Of a stretch of 9,790 nucleotides of DNA, positions 6,973-9,790 are shown in pieces. The notes beneath the pieces were generated by a model. The model was not told where the DNA came from and ran no database searches. It worked only from the letters and a program-made list of their open reading frames with translations. The position numbers and the translations under genes were made by a program. This DNA is from an uncultured Phycisphaerales bacterium (GTDB lineage Bacteria > Planctomycetota > Phycisphaerae > Phycisphaerales > UBA1924), in the NCBI GenBank assembly GCA_937891445.1, contig CALAFV010000177.1, forward strand, positions 1 through 9,790, read 5' to 3'. Positions within the stretch are counted from its first letter, which is position 1, and each line of letters starts with the position of its first letter.

Positions 6973-6995
6973 GCGCCGTGGCCGACCCACGGCGC
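6973..6995. other. Perfect 9-bp inverted repeat in the divergent intergenic region
   Basis: GCGCCGTGG, 5-nt spacer CCGAC, CCACGGCGC. It lies 83 bp upstream of the minus-strand bestrophin-like gene and 117 bp upstream of the lipoprotein gene, so it could be an operator serving both, or a hairpin in either leader. No T-run follows. The rest of the 223-bp gap (6890-7112) shows only a weak TATGGT box (7020-7025) with no matching -35, and a small imperfect CAGGG...CCCTG hairpin (7049-7087). Confidence 0.45.
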
Positions 6996-7100
6996 GTGGC
7001 TCCCGAACAAATGCCGCGCTATGGTGGACCCCGGCGGGCCTTCCATAACAGGGGTTTCTTCGGTACGTTCCAGAAGGCCATGCCCTGAGTTGCCGGAAAC

Positions 7101-7105
7101 AGGAG
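7101..7105 (+). promoter_or_regulatory. Shine-Dalgarno for the lipoprotein gene
   Basis: AGGAG lies 7 nt before the GTG at 7113, an ideal distance, and favours GTG over the ATG at 7128, whose nearest purine stretch (GAGG) is only about 5 nt away inside the coding sequence. Confidence 0.65.
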
Positions 7106-7112
7106 TCTGCTT

Positions 7113-8516
7113 GTGCCTGAGGTGCCTATGGGCCGCCTGCTCTCCATCGCTGCCGCCGCGCCCCTCGTGCTTGCCGGCTGCGGGCGGTCGCGCGTGCTGG
7201 AAGCTCCGGCCTTGGAACTGCGGACCTCCCACCAACTCGGCGGTCCTCTGGGAGTCGCGACGGCCGCGGAGGCGCCGGCCCTGGGAGCGCTCGCGGTCAC
7301 GGTGGAGGGGGTCGCGGTCGAGCGGCTGCCGGAAGACTGGGGCGAGCCGGTCGCATCGAGCGCATCGCTGATCACTGGCCCGCGGAGCACGCCGCGGGCG
7401 GCGATGGCGTCGATTGCCGAGGTGCTCCGCCTCCTGCCCGAAGGGTTCGACCTCGCCGGGTCCGAGGCGGCGGAGGTCGTTGGTTCCACAGTACCGATGC
7501 GCTCAGAGACGGTGCTCGTGCCCGCGGGTACGTCCGTCGGAATCGACCTCGGACCGCCGGGAGACGATGCGGAGCCGCTCGTGCGCTTCATCATCGCCGC
7601 TCCCGGCGAGGGCCTGCCCCAACTCGCGATCAGTGCACTGGGCGAGGATCCGGACGCCGATGCAGGCATCCAGGGTGAACGCCGGACGATGCTGATCCCC
7701 TGGCCGCTGGCGGAGAGCACAGGCCGCTTCGGCTTTGCCCTCCCCGCCGCGCCACATCGAGGGCTCGGCCGGCCGACAGTGTGGACCTTCACGATCGACG
7801 CCGTCCCGCAGGACTCCGAGGCCGCGGCCGAGGCGGCCGGGATCGCGGCGGCGCTGCGGGAGTCCGGCACTTCTGCTCCCAGCGGCAGCGCCCACGAGGC
7901 TCTGGCCGCGACACTCCGCGGCGCAACCGACCCCGCCCGCCTGCGGTCCACCCTGGCCCTCGTGGCGCTGAGCGTCGGCGCACATGTCGCGGGTGAAGCG
8001 GCGGTGCTGTTCGTGGACGACTCGATCCCGGTGCTCGCGCAGGCCGTTGCGTCCGCGCTGGAGCAGGCTTCACCGGACGCCGCGCCGGGGAGCCTCGGAT
8101 GGTCGGTCGACCGCGCCGCGATCCTCGCGGCCGCGACGCTCCACAGCGCGGGCCGGCTCGGCCCTGCCGCGGCGGCAATGCTCTCGGCGCGATTCGGCGA
8201 GGTCGGCCGCGACCCCGGCGGCCTCGCGGCCCTCGCCAAGGCGTCGTCCGGGGCCGCGGACTTCCACAATCGCCTCGTAGCGGAGCACCTTGTGCTCCTG
8301 GGTGACGTATCGCCAGCGGCGCGCGTGCGGGCGTACGACTGGCTCGCTGCCGCGGGGAGCGCGCCGCCGGGCTACGACCCGCTCGGTCCCGCCCGGGAGC
8401 GGCGTCAGGCCGTCGACCGCTTCCTGCAACCGGCGTCCTCCGCCGACGAATCCATCCCCGTCGAGCCGGCCGCCCCGCTGGTGCCGGCCGACCAGCCTTC
8501 CGGCAGCAAGCCATGA
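7113..8516 (+). CDS. Uncharacterised lipoprotein, cotranscribed with an AsmA-like gene
   Basis: 467 residues. A lipoprotein signal peptide is clear: Arg8, a hydrophobic stretch 9-20, and the lipobox LAGC with Cys23 as the lipidation site, so the mature protein is tethered to a membrane and faces the periplasm. Residues about 30-240 look beta-rich, with many short Val/Leu strands and turns (for example RSETVLVPAGTSVGIDLG). From about residue 245 the sequence becomes Ala/Leu-rich and helical, in segments reminiscent of helical-repeat (HEAT/TPR-like) folds, with AARVRAYDWLAAAG and GYDPLG near the end, then a disordered Pro/Ser-rich tail. I do not recognise a named family or catalytic motif. The start is GTG, chosen for its AGGAG site; ATG at 7128 would shorten the signal by five residues. 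The stop overlaps the next start (ATGA), so the two proteins are probably made together and may act together in the envelope. Confidence 0.82.
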   Translation: MPEVPMGRLLSIAAAAPLVLAGCGRSRVLEAPALELRTSHQLGGPLGVATAAEAPALGALAVTVEGVAVERLPEDWGEPVASSASLITGPRSTPRAAMASIAEVLRLLPEGFDLAGSEAAEVVGSTVPMRSETVLVPAGTSVGIDLGPPGDDAEPLVRFIIAAPGEGLPQLAISALGEDPDADAGIQGERRTMLIPWPLAESTGRFGFALPAAPHRGLGRPTVWTFTIDAVPQDSEAAAEAAGIAAALRESGTSAPSGSAHEALAATLRGATDPARLRSTLALVALSVGAHVAGEAAVLFVDDSIPVLAQAVASALEQASPDAAPGSLGWSVDRAAILAAATLHSAGRLGPAAAAMLSARFGEVGRDPGGLAALAKASSGAADFHNRLVAEHLVLLGDVSPAARVRAYDWLAAAGSAPPGYDPLGPARERRQAVDRFLQPASSADESIPVEPAAPLVPADQPSGSKP

Positions 8517-9790
8517 CCGCACCACCATCGCAGCAGCCCGAACCCACCCCGACGCCGGCCGCGCCCGCGCCGTCACCCGCAAAGAAGCGCCGCTGGACGT
8601 GGCGCCGCCGCCTCACGGTCGCGGGCGTGAGTGTGGTCGGTCTTGCCATCGCCGTGCGGTTGTTGCTGGTTGTGTTGTTGCCCGTGGTCATCTCGCGTCT
8701 TGCCGCGAGCATGGGGGTCGGGTGCCGCTACGACCGGCTGGAACTCGGCCTTCTCGGCGGCAACGTCGAACTGTGGGGGGCGCGGATCACCTCGGCCGAC
8801 GGATTGACGGACCTCGTACGCACCGACTACGCGCACGCGAACATCTCCGCGCTGCAACTGCTGCGGCTGCGCCTCGTCGCGTCGCGCCTCGAAGTGGACG
8901 GTGTGGACCTGGAGGTCATCCGCAAGCCGGATGGCTCGATCCCGCTGCTGGATGAACTGGCGAAGATCGGCGGCAGTGGGGGGGCGCAGAAGGGGACGGT
9001 GAACTTCTCGCCTCCGCTGCGGATCGAGGCTCTCCGGGCGCGCAGCATCGAGGCGAAGGTGCGAGATGAGTCCGTTTCGCCCATCTTCGAGCGAACGATC
9101 CGGGTCGACGCCCGCATCTCCGGCCTGGGCGTGCCCACCTCCCCGGCGACCGTTGAACTCTCGCTCGCCTCGGAAGACCTGCTCGATGCGCTCCGCGTGA
9201 CGGGCACGGCGGACTTGCAGGGCCCGTCGATCACATCCGAAGTGAACTTCGACGTCCGCGGCCTCCGCCCCGCCGCGGCGATGGCGTACCTGGAGCCCTT
9301 GGGAATCGCCGTCGAGAGCGATCGCGTGGACATCGCTGGCGCCGCGAACATCTCGCTCACCGCCGCCGGGCCGGGCACGATGCAGGGTGCCGCAGCCCTG
9401 CGCAATCTGACCGCCTACGCCGGCGCCGAGCCCATCGCGAGCCTCGATGCCGCGACCGTAACGATCGCAAGCCTCTCCCCGTCCGATCTGCACCTGACCA
9501 ACCTGACCGTGGACGGCGGCTCCCTCCGCCTCGGACGAACGTCGTCGGGCGCGCTGCGCGTGCCGCCCATGACGATCGGTCCGCGGCCGGCTCTCGCCCA
9601 GGGTGCCCCGGCGCCCGCCGCAGCCACGCGCAGCGCGAACACCGGCGCCTCGTCGTTCCGCTGGCGTCTCGACACCGCGACGATCAAAGGTATCGAGACA
9701 ACGTTCAATGACCTCTTCGTCTCCCCGCCGGCATCGCTCGGTCTCAACCTGACGTCGCTCACGATCGCGGATCTCGCCTCGCCCGCCGCG
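8513..9790 (+). CDS. AsmA-like / DUF748-type membrane-anchored periplasmic protein (3' partial)
   Basis: 426 codons are open from the ATG at 8513 to the window edge with no stop, so the gene continues beyond. The N-terminus is a Pro/Ala-rich cytoplasmic tail (1-22) and a basic KKRR...RRR patch (24-33). One transmembrane helix follows (about 34-60), and the remainder should be periplasmic. The mature part has the AsmA/DUF748 pattern of amphipathic beta-strands. Near 70-150 it reads YDRLELGLLGG, VELWGARI, then strands ending in RLEVDGVDLEVIRKPDGSIPLLDEL, a typical segment of these proteins. Alternating strands continue (VDIAGAANISLTAAG, LHLTNLTVDGGSLRLG). AsmA-like proteins are long beta-groove proteins implicated in lipid transport between membranes or in outer-membrane assembly; which applies here is unknown. 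There is no Shine-Dalgarno; translation is probably coupled to the lipoprotein through the ATGA overlap. A G7 run lies at 8978-8984. Confidence 0.78.
   Translation, partial: MTAPPSQQPEPTPTPAAPAPSPAKKRRWTWRRRLTVAGVSVVGLAIAVRLLLVVLLPVVISRLAASMGVGCRYDRLELGLLGGNVELWGARITSADGLTDLVRTDYAHANISALQLLRLRLVASRLEVDGVDLEVIRKPDGSIPLLDELAKIGGSGGAQKGTVNFSPPLRIEALRARSIEAKVRDESVSPIFERTIRVDARISGLGVPTSPATVELSLASEDLLDALRVTGTADLQGPSITSEVNFDVRGLRPAAAMAYLEPLGIAVESDRVDIAGAANISLTAAGPGTMQGAAALRNLTAYAGAEPIASLDAATVTIASLSPSDLHLTNLTVDGGSLRLGRTSSGALRVPPMTIGPRPALAQGAPAPAAATRSANTGASSFRWRLDTATIKGIETTFNDLFVSPPASLGLNLTSLTIADLASPAA

Noticed and set aside
7020..7025. TATGGT as a -10 box for the lipoprotein operon
   Set aside because: It matches four of six positions, but no acceptable -35 lies 16-18 bp upstream.
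8573..9493. A 306-codon minus-strand open frame near the right end
   Set aside because: It is antisense to the AsmA-like gene, which is open to the window edge, starts by an ATGA overlap and shows a transmembrane helix and family-like strands.

Overview
This is a GC-rich (roughly 70%), gene-dense chromosomal window from a Gram-negative-type (diderm) bacterium. An OprB-like outer-membrane porin ending in phenylalanine, a lipobox lipoprotein and an AsmA/DUF748-like inner-membrane-anchored protein all imply an outer membrane. The style of the proteins (PepT-like M20 enzyme, Ala/Pro-rich linkers, bestrophin-like protein, DUF748 protein) suggests a planctomycete, perhaps Phycisphaerae. That placement is an inference from protein flavour, not a proof. 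I see no mobile element, CRISPR array, tRNA, rRNA or phage gene.

Left part (1-4434, all on +): three closely spaced genes look like one operon. They are a PepT-like M20 metallopeptidase whose 5' end lies off the window, a two-enzyme fusion of a serine-dependent glutaminase (GlsA family) with an aspartate ammonia-lyase (aspartase), and a six-helix membrane protein of GAP/SfLAP type. Gaps are 22 and 27 nt, and a strong 12-bp hairpin follows the last gene. A reading of the set is: the peptidase frees amino acids, the fusion removes ammonia from glutamine and aspartate, and the membrane protein may move a product or substrate. The fusion is the highlight. Its glutaminase half keeps the Ser/Lys catalytic pair but has Ala where the family has a substrate-binding Glu.

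Middle part (4435-6889): an OprB-like porin gene on + starts without a Shine-Dalgarno sequence but has a TAnnnT box 6 nt before its ATG. A convergent gene on - encodes a four-helix bestrophin-like (DUF4239-type) membrane protein.

Right part (6890-9790): a 223-bp divergent intergenic region holds a perfect 9-bp hairpin. It is followed on + by an uncharacterised lipoprotein and, coupled through an ATGA overlap, an AsmA/DUF748-like protein that runs off the window end with no stop codon. These two are probably an envelope-directed operon.
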